Origin: Apostichopus japonicus
Taxonomy: Eukaryota > Echinodermata > Holothuroidea > Aspidochirotida > Stichopodidae
Direction: 5' to 3'
DNA: 64,000 bases
Assembly: GCF_037975245.1 (NCBI RefSeq)
Contig: NC_092569.1
Location: forward strand, 30,074,668 to 30,138,667
Positions 1 through 12,900 of this stretch are shown in pieces. The position numbers and the translations under genes are program-made. Numbering within the stretch: the stretch's first letter is position 1; each line of letters starts with the position of its first letter. The notes beneath the pieces are model-generated. The model was not told where the DNA came from, made no database searches, and saw only the letters and a list, made by a program, of their open reading frames with translations.

Positions 1-506
1 TCAATGGAGACAAATGTTTTGTACAAGAGTCTCAAAGTAATCGCATTGCACCCTATTCATAACAAAGCTTTCCAAAGGCGGTACTGTGGATAAAAGAGCA
101 GTTCCACTTATAAACTCTGTATTTACAAATCAAAAGTTAAAACAGCTTTGTGAGAAGATTTTTACATGTTTTTTTTATTTTTAATAAAACTCTAATATTA
201 AATGCAGTTCATAATAGCTTAAATCCACAAGTTTCTGTAGTAGACCTTTAGAGTGAAGTCTTGTTTCTTTAACATTGTGATTAATGCATTTTTTCTCTCT
301 CTGTCATTTACGGTTCATAGTTGCAGCTGAAATACATACATCACACTTTTTTTTCATTTCCTTTAGACAGTGTTGGATATTGATCAAGACTATCACCATA
401 AAGTTTCGAAACTAAAATCTTCTACTAAGAGCTGTTTTAATCTATAGTCCAACATTCTACAAGAACTAATGAAAATAGAAAACAAAACAAGGAAACTACT
501 ACTTAC

Positions 507-569
507 CAATGATTCTATCATCATCTTCTATTGGTACATCTACATAAATAAGTCCTTTTAAAAATAGCT
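507..569 (-). CDS. FAM91A1: FAM91A1-like exon (downstream of the two seen)
   Basis: A 63-nt internal exon with acceptor TTTCAG and donor GTAAGT, phase 1 in and phase 1 out. It encodes LFLKGLIYVDVPIEDDDRII, which I recognise as the FAM91A1 segment 'KG-F/L-IY-L/V-DVPI-DD'. FAM91A1 is a cytosolic adaptor that works with WDR11 and TBC1D23 in capturing endosome-derived vesicles at the trans-Golgi. The codon split across the intron joins the exon ending at 1605 to give Lys. The next exon should lie left of the window. Family assignment rests on remembered similarity; the exon itself is well supported by phase, splice sites and an open frame. Confidence 0.72.
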
Positions 570-1604
570 CTGAAAAAGAATTAAAATAACAAAGTACTGA
601 CATATGCCAAGGAATGAGCCATGGGTAAAAAAAAATCACGGAACTTTGCAAAAATTGCGGTATAGGCTCCAGTTTGCGTGCTACAGTGTGTTAGGATAAT
701 AGTTTTTGTCCCTGTGGTAGAAAAGATATCTCACATATTCCGCGGATATAGCTCATGCCTGTATGCAACAGCGGCATGCAGTTGTTAAGTTCAGTAAGTG
801 TTTATGGTTGCAGATACAAGATGCATTAAAACCACTGAGAGAACAGCTTTACATTATCTCTAATTTAAATGCTGCTGTATTACATAATAAACATGTAAGG
901 AATGGCCATCTTCAGCTGTGCACTAAATCAATGAAGGGGTGCTGACATATCATTCCTATCTAGTTCAAACTTGACAAGCTGCAGTCCCTGTTTGGGTACC
1001 TATCACACTGCCCCTTAAAATGAGCAGATTCTATCTGAAATTCAATTATGTGACCTCAATTTGGTTACAAAATACTACTAATAATAATAATTTGGGGATT
1101 TATAAAGCGTAGACATATCCACCGATAATTGTGCTGAAGGCCAATAACAATATTACCCTGGACAACAATAACCTGCCAAACATACAGACAATCCCTCCAC
1201 ATGACACCAGCTGAACAGCCCCCACCTGACAGTGTATTTCACATGTCCCCATTTAGAGAGGCAATGGAGATAAAGTGCCTTGCCCAAGGACACAATGTAA
1301 TGATCTGGCCAGAACTCAAACCTGCGAGCCTTAGATCACAAGTCCGCTGCCTTAACCACTTGACTTCAATGCTCTCACTATAATCATCACCAACAAACAG
1401 ATCTGTAAAGAATAGTCTTGGATTATGCTTCCTTTACACAAATTACAGTTTCATGCTAAATAACTGTGTTATAAAAAGTTGAAAATCCATTATAATTAAT
1501 GTGTAAATTATATAGAGTTCTACTATCTATGATTTGCTTACTAGAGTATGTACCAGTTTGTGATAGGTACAAGTATGTAATAATTAAGTTCCATGATAAC
1601 TCAC
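570..1604 (-). other. Intron of the FAM91A1-like gene
   Basis: Intron between the two FAM91A1-like exons, starting GTGAGT after 1605 and ending TTTCAG before 569 on the minus strand. Apart from the SINE at 1075-1372 I see no other structure in it. Confidence 0.6.
1075..1372 (-). mobile_element. tRNA-derived SINE
   Basis: Read on the minus strand, it starts with a pol III A-box-like GTGGTTAAGGCAG and a B-box-like GGTTTGAGTTC about 30 nt further on. It continues into CTTGGGCAAGGCACTTTATC, a core commonly seen in metazoan SINEs, and ends in a (TTA)n tail (1075-1090). Head, body and tail are all present, so this looks close to full length. It sits in the FAM91A1-like intron. Confidence 0.6.
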
Positions 1605-1694
1605 TATGTAATGTATAGAAATCCATGACACCAGCCAACTGAGGACCAACATCAATAATCTTGTCAACTGCATTTTCTCTATTACAGAAACAAC
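1605..1694 (-). CDS. FAM91A1: FAM91A1-like exon (upstream of the two seen)
   Basis: A 90-nt internal exon with acceptor TTCTTTAG and donor GTGAGT, phase 1 in and out. It encodes ENAVDKIIDVGPQLAGVMDF followed by YTLH. The block AVDKIID-GPQL-G is characteristic of FAM91A1 roughly a quarter of the way into the protein, and the 507-569 exon continues the same family segment in the right order and phase. No earlier exon was found between 1.7 and 6.4 kb, so the 5' part is either beyond a very long intron or missing. Confidence 0.75.
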
Positions 1695-1895
1695 CTAAAG
1701 AAGCAAATTAAAGATTTTGTTTATTAAAGTATTAATGTATGAACAGCATTTGTTTTGTATCTTTAACATAAAATTAATAGAATTAATATATTAATAGATT
1801 TTTAATTCAAAGTGGCTCCATGCACTTTCCAAAAGTTCTATGGTTACTAAAGGTGTACAAAAAATTCACTTTTTCGAATTCGTGAAACAGTTTGA

Positions 1896-2395
1896 GAAGT
1901 TTTCTAGTGCTGGAGGATATTCTATGCTGTAGGATGATACTTGAAGGCTACCATACTTTTCTATGCTGTTGGGCGATACTTGGATACTACCATACTCTCC
2001 TATGCAGTAGGATGATACTTGGAGGATACTATACTCTTTTAGGCTATAGGATGATACTTGGAGGCTACCATACTCTCCTTTGCTTTAGGATGATACTTGG
2101 AGACTACCATACTCTTCTCATTCTGTAGGATGATACTTAGGGGCTAACATACTTTTATGCTGTTGGATGTTACTTGGAGACTAAGACTACAATACTCTTC
2201 TTTGCTGTAGGTCGATACTTGGAGGCTACCATACTCTTTTATACTGTAGGATGATACTTGGAGGCTACCATACTCTCCTATGCTTCAAGATGATACTTGG
2301 AGGCTATCATACTCTGCTTTGCTATAGTATGATAATGATACTTGGAGGCTACCATACTCTCCTATGCTATAGGATAATACTTGGAGGTGATAGAT
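1896..2395. repeat. 39-bp minisatellite
   Basis: About 12 degenerate copies of a unit resembling AGGATGATACTTGGAGGCTACCATACTCTCCTATGCTGT. The period of 39 keeps a reading frame open for several copies (13-residue repeats such as RMILGGYHTLLCF), but there is no sign that it is a gene. Confidence 0.85.
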
Positions 2396-3165
2396 GTTAA
2401 GAATGTCTCGTTATACACTGAGTTGAAATGTAACTTATTAATTCTAACAACTTGTGTCATGCAAATATACACTAGACTGTACACAATATTTCACATAGAT
2501 GGATAGATCACACATAACCTCCCTCCCAAACAAGGTAAAACAAAAGTTCCAAAAAATCGTTAAAGTTCACAATCAATTTATTATTTCACTTTATTGAATC
2601 TATATCAAACCAAAAGCCAATGTTCAAGGTATTGAAATGCAATCTTTCTGTTTAAGCTCACAATCAGAAAATTACTGCATTAGGGCCTAGATTTCACTCA
2701 TACTGTAGCAGGTGAACCAAGGCAATGAACTGACTACAGTGTTTACAGTAAATAAAACAGCTCTTCTGGATTTTGGTTACCAATTTTTGTGACACAGTTT
2801 TACCATACTTGCCTTATTTAACTCAATATAATAGTGCAATATTGACCCTCTATGAATAAGACTAACGATACCACTAGTGTATAAAGCCTTTTGACTAACT
2901 GTACCACATGAATAAACGACTGCTTAGAGTCATCAAATCGATAGTTTGGGATTTTTACACAAAAAAAAACGTTTTTGCCTGTTTTAATGTTCCATGTGTT
3001 TTGAGCCTGGATATTGTACTTCAAGGTCATTCAATTCAATACTGTGCACTTTTTAATTTCATATAAAAAAAAATACCATTTGCAATGTACTTGTGTGCTC
3101 CTGGTTGAATTCATTTAATTAGAAGACAATATAAAATGGATTTCAACCAGTACATACATATGTAT
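2396..3165. other. Non-coding stretch, nothing recognised
   Basis: AT-rich sequence without a splice-bounded or long open frame that I can support. Confidence 0.5.
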
Positions 3166-3465
3166 GTACAGTGTGTACAGTACATACACTGTACTGGGTG
3201 TACATGTACAGAGTGCCATGAGTGTCAGAAAACTATGTTTAAACCTAACACTAATATACATACTGTACATATACAATTGGTTGAATTAGAAGACTTTACT
3301 ATAAAATGAATTTTAACCAGTACATACATGTATATTTACAGTACATACAATGTAATGGGTGTATATGTACAGTGTGTATAGTGTGTATATTAGTGTTAGG
3401 TTTAAACACTCATGGCACTCTGTACTTATACACCCAGTACAGTGTGTGTACTGTACACACTGTAC
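3166..3465. repeat. Long imperfect inverted repeat (hairpin / MITE-like)
   Basis: The left arm, about 3166-3274, and the right arm, about 3361-3465, are near reverse complements over roughly 100 nt. The left arm includes GTACTGGGTGTACATGTACA and GAGTGCCATGAGTGT, and the right arm includes the complements ACACTCATGGCACTC and ACACCCAGTAC. Both contain TTTAAACCTAACACTAATAT or its complement. The spacer repeats part of the left flank directly (GAAT/TTAACCAGTACATACAT). This fits a fold-back element. Confidence 0.7.
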
Positions 3466-3727
3466 ATGCATGTCGTCCCCGTTTTAGCGTAGTAACGAAT
3501 GTGCAAAAAGTGACTTTTGATTAAACGCGCTCTAAAGATTTCAAACATTTTGACTTTAGTATATCGTAGTTAATAAAGGATCTTTGTACCGAAAGTTGTC
3601 AACATATTCAATATTACAAATAGAACTTTGAGTTCTCATATTTGTTGCTGATCGGAAACTTACTTACAAAGTAGTAGTTTGAGTGAAAACATATTCGTCG
3701 TTATATGTCTTTTCACTTAATTTTAGA

Positions 3728-3781
3728 CATTCGTTACACATTCGTCACACATTCGTCACACATTCGTCACACATTCGTCAC
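3728..3781. repeat. 11-bp tandem repeat
   Basis: About five copies of CACACATTCGT, the first slightly altered. Confidence 0.85.
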
Positions 3782-3942
3782 TATGCTAGAACTAAATAAT
3801 GAAGTTTCGTCCTGTCACAGACTAGTATTCGTCACTTTAGTGTGTAGTAGCCATAGGGTACACCGTGAATGTTCATTGTCACACGGGGAGAGGTGGTGGG
3901 GGGGGGGGGATTAACATAAGATAAAAAGAAAATAAGAAAATA

Positions 3943-4540
3943 AAAGGGGTGCTACAGTGGTCTTATTTTTTGGTATTATTTGGTCTTGTTAAAAAGAACG
4001 CCCAAGCTTTACTACAATGTATAAAATAGACAAGGAATTTGCACGTGTTACACGCAGGTATCAACATACGTCTTTTAGTTTGTTTTCTTGGGTGGCATGG
4101 ATGGGGTCGGATATGGTGAGGGGAGGGGTTAAGAGGACAAGGAGAGCCGGCTGATGAAAGGGGTGGTATATGGGTCGTACTAATTTTTAAAAGAACGCCC
4201 ACGTTTTGTTACAATGTATACAATATACAAGGAATTTGTGTGGGTTATGCGCGGATATAAGTTTTTTAGTATGTTTATCTTGGGTGACATAGATGGCGTC
4301 GGATAGGGGGATATTGGGGTAGTGGGTTAGGGAGGGCAAAGAGGGCTGGCTGCTGAAAAGGAGTGGTACATTGGTCTTATTTATCTTAAGAAGAACCCCA
4401 AGATGTTCTACAAGGGATTTGCATAGGTTATCCACATATATCAACATATGTGTCTTAGTATGTCTTTCTTTGTTTGCAGGAAGGGGCTCTGATAGGGTGA
4501 GAGGAGAGGTTAGAGAGGGCAAGGAGTGCCGGTTGCTGAC
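3943..4540. repeat. Three-copy tandem repeat of about 205 bp
   Basis: Three diverged copies share GGTCTTATTT, AAGAACGCCCA, a (T)ACAATGTATA..ACAAGGAATTTGC block, a G-rich segment and AGAG(C/G)GC..GAGAGCCGGCTG. The copies begin near 3959, 4171 and 4373. No coding potential is supported. Confidence 0.75.
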
Positions 4541-5050
4541 AAATAAATGAAGTTGAAAAACATGGATTTAATTTAGAAATCATGTTGTTCGTGTTAATTT
4601 AATGGCGTTGTAAAATTCAGCTAGGGCTATACTTATGACAACTATACCCTAACATCTTAAAAAAAAAACCTCAGTACTGTATCATTGAAAAGAATCTCTG
4701 CAGGAATTCGTAATCACTTATGTAGGTTAATGTATCCATTACGAAATTAATGTACATATCCGAATGCGGCTCAATGGTGTTATGTAATCGTTCTCGACCC
4801 CATTCCCCACATCGACTGGATCTACGTCCCAGCTCTGGGCAAAACCTAGGTCTTAACCACACTGTTAATGAAATTGTTTCGGAAGTCAATTTGCATGACA
4901 TGATTGGACGGATACTCTTTGGTATAGCGGTGTGGATTCTTAAAAAGCTCAGTAACCATTATATTGGCAGGCGTCGTGCCTTTAATGATGTATCGCAAGT
5001 CCTGTATCGTTGATATGTTATTAGTGTTATAATTTAAATAAAATAAAACT
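4541..5050. other. Non-coding stretch, nothing recognised
   Basis: Short open frames exist on both strands (for example 4750-5013 plus), but none has splice context or family resemblance. Confidence 0.4.
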
Positions 5051-5052
5051 GT

Positions 5053-6225
<1,173 letters not shown>

Positions 6226-6257
6226 GTTGGAAAATCAAGAACAGTGAAAAAACTTCC

Positions 6258-6330
6258 AGCCTCCACCGGGATTCGAACCCGGGCCTCCCGCTTTGTACGC
6301 GGACACCCTAATTAACTAGGCCATGGACGC
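6258..6330 (-). tRNA. tRNA-Cys(ACA)-like sequence, possibly a SINE head or pseudogene
   Basis: The 73 nt fold as a cloverleaf. The acceptor is GCGTCCA/TGGAGGC with one G-G mismatch at 3-70. The D stem is GCCT/GGGT, the anticodon stem TCCGC/GCGGG with loop GTACAAA, the variable loop AGGC, and the T stem CCGGG/CCCGG with loop TTCGAAT. U33 is present, the anticodon reads ACA (6294-6296) and the discriminator is U, as in tRNA-Cys. ACA is a very unusual Cys anticodon in animals, and the sequence sits between two microsatellites. A tRNA-derived repeat or pseudogene is therefore more likely than a working tRNA. Confidence 0.5.
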
Positions 6331-6355
6331 TGATTGTATGTCCAGAGGTTCGAAA

Positions 6356-6357
<2 letters not shown>

Positions 6358-6452
<95 letters not shown>
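6358..6452. repeat. (TA)n microsatellite at the start of unit 1
   Basis: A pure TA run immediately before the sequence shared by all three duplicated units. The other two units also have TA runs at or near the same edge. Confidence 0.95.
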
Positions 6453-6454
<2 letters not shown>

Positions 6455-6631
6455 GAAAATGTATATATAGTATGTGGGTGCCATAGAAATCAGGAATCAT
6501 TACATATCCACTTTCACGCAATTGTTGATTTCCTTCAAACTTTTTTTTTTTTTTTTTTTTTTGGGGGGGGGGGAGGTTGAGGGTTGGGATGCAAACAAAT
6601 GGAAGAAAATTGGACAAGATCACTTTTTCAT

Positions 6632-6637
6632 TTTATC
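6632..6637 (-). promoter_or_regulatory. Degenerate poly(A) signal position, copy 1
   Basis: About 290 nt after the stop codon. The homologous positions in copies 2 and 3 read AATAAA on the minus strand, whereas here it reads GATAAA. Use as a poly(A) signal is inference. Confidence 0.35.
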
Positions 6638-6922
6638 CATTTATGAGACTCATACAATAATCAATTTGCACACTATCAAACAACAGTAAGCTGGTAAACA
6701 TTCACAATTTGACATTTGTTTCTATTATTGTTATATATCTTCTCATTCCCTTAAAAATGAATTATATGTCGAATTGCTCTGGTTGGAAGTTTTGTCGCAT
6801 TTTCTGCTTCTTTCTTGTCTTCAGCTCGTCCTGCTTTTCGACACTCAAAGATCTGTTTGGATTTTTCCCTACTTTCTAAGTAAAGACTGCACTGTTGGAC
6901 ACTGTGTTATACAGTGTTTTTT

Positions 6923-9900
6923 CTACACCGGTCGTATTTTCATGTCTGTGTATTGCAGGCTACATCCGTAACTGTCCAAAGTATCACTATCACTATAAGT
7001 ATACCAGTAGATGTTAGTTCCTTGAGTAGAGCCGTCGTAGTCCCCGTTGAGGTGAGAATAAGCGCAATAAGCGCAGTTGTCTCTGCCATCGGGGAATAAT
7101 TCACAATTTATACTCTGCTGACAGTAAGACCGACATTCAGAAGCAGAGTAATATTCCCTACAGTGATAATAATAATAGAACCACCAGGCTCCTCGATGTC
7201 TCTCTGCACAGTCGTATTTACTCCATCCATCGTTGTCCCGATCTTTTGTACTGAATTGTTTGTTGTTGCTATAATACAAATCATCATAACCTGCAACAAA
7301 CGAGAAAGACTAATATAAACCGATCAATGTATGAACTTCGAACGAATCAATCATCGGATGCCAGTTAGAGGGCAGTGCGTTTTTTTTTCATACCAAGATT
7401 AACACGTCAGTTCCACGTATGTTTTTTTTTTACGTGTGTTGAATATTTAGGATACATGAGTAGGTATTTTGTCTTTACAAGTACGTTATTATACAATTTA
7501 GTTTTTGTCCCGTTTGAAATACAGTGCCACAATTAGAGCCACATACAGATGGGCAACCACTTTAAGCAAATGCCGGGGTTTAGTTACTATAGAGTCGCTA
7601 AAATCGCTCTTTATTTTACATTTATTTATCGGCATTGATTGGCAATACTACACATTCATTTTGTTTTAATTCTTATTTCTAAGTCCCCATCTGATTAGTC
7701 TTCTAGTCTATCAAAACTCGAGTTATATATATATTGTGTGTGTCGGTATTAAATCGTACAATTCCTTGAATAAAATGATGTGCAATTTAGTTTGCATAAC
7801 CAAATTTCATTGTCTTATTCAATCCTGTGCTTGTACCACACAGGTTAACTTAGGCTTTCATCGAAGCTGGGCCAGGATGGGTTAATGCGGGGGGGGGGGG
7901 GGAGGGCTGTGTGAGGTAGCTAAATATATCCTTCAAGTTAGGAAAGCAAGGGTATCATTTAAAGATGTAGTCCTGAGTTATCCAAAGGTCCCTGTTCTAC
8001 TGGGCAGGGAAAGAAGGGTGTTAATTGCCATCGACTGTTTACCCGATTTTTATATCACGTTGTAATCTTTGTATCTGTGTCAGAAATACATAGAGCCTGG
8101 CTACTTTTAGAATATTACTGTAATAGTCCTATATATTGTGTATGACGGTCCCTCCTATCATGTTAGGTGCTTGTCACGTGCAAACACGGCAAGGAGACCT
8201 ATGTTACCAAGGATTAGCGAATCTTATCGTCTGCTTCTTATGTCTATTCGCATTGTATACAGTCTTGATAACCTAAGTGCGTTCCAACTGCAGTTCATGC
8301 GTTTGAAATTGAATATTGCTGTGAACATTAAAAACATATATCATTGCGATAGGATCAAGACATTAGTTGTTGTAGAATGCACATTCAAGGAGTACTACAA
8401 AAATTATTGCTATAGGGGAGCACGTCATATGATCCTTCATGGTTGGCATGTTTTTTAGGTCTTCACGCTTCTTCTAATTGACGTAATCGGTCCAGATTTA
8501 TGTATGAGTCGATGATTAGAATATCAACTACTCACCTGTATTTCCTCTACTGTGTGATCCAATTGATAGTCGATACTTGTCTGCCTCGTTATTAATACTA
8601 AAAGTTGAATAGACGGCGTAATACGATGATGAAGCGGAATCCCTTAGATCAATACGAAGCTGGTACGTTTTCTGGTTGGTCAGAGAGTGGATATATTTGT
8701 TACCTAGCCAGTGGTCTTGATTCTTATTACCAAAACCGTTCTTGTAGTCCAACCAACCACGATAAAAGTCAACGGAGGCACTCGATCGTCGCTGGAAAAC
8801 CTATAAAATGAAAACAAAAAAGTAATCCAACTGTTTCATCTACTTATCCTTAAGGGCATGCCATCCAAAGCCGTTAAAGGGTTAATAAAGATGAATATAA
8901 GTATAGTGTGATAGTGAGATAGTTCGCAAGAGTATTTTGCTTCTTGATTGGTCAAGTTCAGCTCAACGAGATCTTCAGTGCATCAGTTTGCAAAATGCAA
9001 AGTACATTGTGTAAAAGGTAACAATTCAAAGCCTTGTTTACATTACTCACCGTCCATCCTCCCCCGTTACTTTCCATCTCACAGTAAACCTGAATGCCGT
9101 GTGGCCAACCATCAGGGTAAATGGTGTAAACTCCATCACTGCGTGTACCGGAAACATAAAGCTCGTAGCAATCTTTTGGGATCAATGTGCACGTCACTCC
9201 GTCTCCTTCGTAGCCATCAATACAATAACATTTACGAACACCGTTCCTCTCATCACAGGTTGCGTGTTCACTGCACTGGTAACTCTGATCTATAATAAGC
9301 TGGTTGTTCCTACAAGTTGATTTTCGTGTACATCTTGAATTGATGTAATACTTGCCCTCCTAATTGAAGATATTCGGAGAAAAAACAAACAAACTAATAA
9401 ATAAATTATGTACAGGATTTCAACGATGGATGACCAATGCAGACCTCCCCTCGATTGATCTAGGTATGGATATGAACCATCATGAAAATTTTATGAGGTT
9501 TATGACTCCGATTTAGGTGGCCTAGGGATCCGCTCTCAAGAACAAAGGTATCCGTCAAATGTTGCATTCAACGGCTTATTGCGACTTTACATTAGGCCTA
9601 CAATTAGTTGTAACCGCAATACTGTGGTATGAAGTATCCATGAATTTTGTGTAAGGTTTATAATGGGATGCACACCCATAAGTCTTATCTTCCTGACTAA
9701 TGTAATACGTCCCTCGACTGACAGTTTTGCCTGGGCTGGCGACGGAGGTCGGGTCCATGCCCCTTTCCCAACCGCGATGCGAGCGCTACTCGGTTATCTG
9801 TATATGTGATGTGGTAATCAACAAGTTTAAATAATAAAAGGTTTTCTTCTAATTGTATGGACAATGAATTAAGAGGAAAGCATTAAAAATATTCTGAAAG

Positions 9901-12900
9901 AACCGTACTGACCGTTAAAACACTTCCTTTTTCTACAACGAAGCAGTTACATTGGTTCAGATGGATGCATTGTTCTTGCTGTCTCAGATAATCACCGACA
10001 CAAACACATTGCTCTGTTTCTGTGCGAGAGGTAGCCGAGATGCAAGTATCAGGGTCATCGCAAGTCCTCTCGCAGGTCTCATTGCTAAATATCTCATTAG
10101 CTGGACACCATTCAATCTTTGATTCTAGAAAACAGGAAAGGAGAACAATAGTAACCTGATACAGACACGACGAATATGACATGTGGCAAATAATACTTTT
10201 TTGTCATCACTTCAATACGTGGCTGTCAGAAGGTTAAAGGAAAGCAACACACATTCAGAAGCAGTTCGAATGAATGCAGAAAATTTTAAATTAGGTAGTA
10301 GTCTTTCCTTAGTCACATTAATGTTAATAGTTATTGAACATAACGAGATAAAACCCCATCATTTGTTGTACAACTGGTTTGCAACCAAATAATCATAGCT
10401 TCTGTTTCAGAGAATTTCCCTCGATGTAAGTATACTGCTTTCTGAAAAAAAATGATAATTAACAACAACATCAAATTTCTCTTCCCTTGGTTGCGCTGAT
10501 GAAACTGGGAGACGTACCTGTTTTCAGTGTTAACTTTCTGTTGAACATATGTTAGATACGGTTCCTTGTTCAGAGCCAAGGTTAGTGTTGAGTACAAGGC
10601 AGTCTTGTAGTGAGTGCGTAATCACTCTTAAGCTTTTGGAGGCATTTTGGAAATCTAGTATAGATACTAACCCAAGATGAAGTATATGAACTCGCGCTAA
10701 GAGCTTGTACTCGAACTCATATTCATATCATGTTGCACCCGCCACTATATTTATTGTAGCGCCGTTGTACTCGCTGGTATACTATATGTATACTCGTTCT
10801 ATATGAACTGTACCAGTTTCTTTAAACTAAGTAAACATATGTGACGTGCCAAGTTTAATTCCAAAAGATCCATTCGTTCTTAGAATAAAACTTTCAGTTT
10901 ATGCACGTTTACTTTTGACATTTAATACAAAAAAATTGATATTATTTAGGCTTTAAATTGAATAGGAATGTAAAAGTCGCTTACCATCTGATATTACGAA
11001 TGTACCTAAACTTGATATATAATATTTCCTCCATTCATCTGAGATACGAAAATCGTCGTATGTTACAAAGTAAGTTTCTCTATCAATGTTCTCAAAGTCC
11101 ATTCTCAGTTGGTACCGTTTTTGATTTGTTAAGTATGCAATTTTCTCATTTCCGATCCAAAACTCACTCCTTAGAAAGCCAAATCCATTTCTGAAGTCTT
11201 TCCAACTTCTATTAAAATTGACGGAATCCAATCTTCGTCGCTGTAGTACCTACAACGAATATCAAAGAAGATAAACGTTAACTGGGACGTTATTAATTAT
11301 GTATTATTCGTTCCATTCTGCATGCGAATTGTTGATAATAAACATTACACAGAAATAAGAACTTATATTCCAAAACTTCAGTTTGAAGTGTGTGGGCTAG
11401 AAGTTTACTGTTTTCTTGGGAAAAACTACACTGTTATTAAATTTCAAAATATATAAAACATTGATTTAAACACTAGTTTCGATAACAAATATCATGATTC
11501 TATTTCATATTACGATATTATTAAACCGATATATATTACTATATGCAAAATTGTAAAAAAGTAAACTTTTACAAAACTATTAAAAGTTGAAAAGGAAACA
11601 TCAAGTAATCAGCCATACCGTCCATCCACCAGCATCAAGATCATTATCACAGTAAGCCTCAAACGGTTCCGGATAACCATCTGGTTTAATAAGATACACT
11701 CCAGATGTATTGTGGGTAGAGGAACATGCATTCGATACTTCTCTGCAATCTCGTGGATACGCAGGTTGTTGAAAAACGAAGTATGAAGAACCTGGATGGA
11801 AAGTAAAACAAAGTTAACATTTTATTGCGACTGAAAAATCATTTTAGTTAAGGAAAATATTGCCTTAGATTCTCAGCCAATTGTAAGAGAACTGGTTTCG
11901 TTACAATGCAAATTAAGGTAATGAATCAGTTTAAATACCAATTATTAATCAACTACTACATAGAGGAAGATATCGCGACTACACTTTTATACGTTAATTG
12001 TTATTGAATTCTCAGATGTAACTGTTTTGAAGTATTAGTTTTATTTAGTTTCAGCCTGCAATAAAAAATTCAAAGACAAAGTCAATTGAACTTATTTTTC
12101 ATCACGCTTCCGTAGTTATCAATCCTATCTAAGTGAGATCAAAAGACTCATGAAAACAGCAAATCCCATTTGTTTAACGTACTTGAGAAATTATCGATGT
12201 AGCACTTACGACGAGAAGAGATTGGAAATATGCGACTCAGAGGAAATCAATCTCATCATAGATGTTTGGAAATTGTGACACGATTAAAAAAAATATCTAG
12301 AGCGAACACTATAGAGAGCCAATATTTTCAGCCATTTAGCTGGCCAACTTAAGTGTCAACGTTTATAATACATAGCTGATATTACTCACAGAGGTTACTT
12401 GTTATAATAATGCAAGTCGGATGGCATAACTACTACCCCTACCTGAAGACCGTACCTCGGCACTGACGATAATCTGCGTAATAAAAGAAGGACCATATGA
12501 ATCTGTTTGATCGGAAGAAAGAACATTTAGGAAAACTGGTCCGATTATTTTTTAGTTTAAGGCAGTGTTTTTTTCCTTTTCTTCTACTAAAATTCATATC
12601 TAATCTGCAAGTCAATAAACAGAGAACTGAACGTCATATTACAACTTCCATCCAGGAAACATTAGATGAATGGCATTTTCCCGGTGTTACAGCTACCCTG
12701 GTACATGATATGTAAGCTAACGTGAAGGAACAAAGGCAATAGCTGGCTGCTTTCTTAAAGAGCTTTGTTGCTTAATGCAGACATATGTTCTTTGTTCAAG
12801 TTATATTTTGACATTAGAACATTTCAGACATGATATGTGACGCATCTGTGTTAACAGTCCTTAACAACCCATAGGGATCCTTAATATCGTCCCAGCTATT

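Noticed and set aside
1892-2128. Open frame with 13-residue repeats
   Set aside because: It is a by-product of a 39-bp minisatellite whose period is divisible by three.
8605-8811. Plus-strand frames over FREP exons (also at 9099, 10958, 31549, 47761 and 52928)
   Set aside because: They are antisense shadows of the minus-strand exons.
10331-10597. Minus-strand frame containing YSTLTLALNKEPYLTYVQQK as an extra FREP exon
   Set aside because: Copy 2 has a one-base deletion in it, and exons 4 and 5 already join in phase without it. It is kept only as a weak finding.
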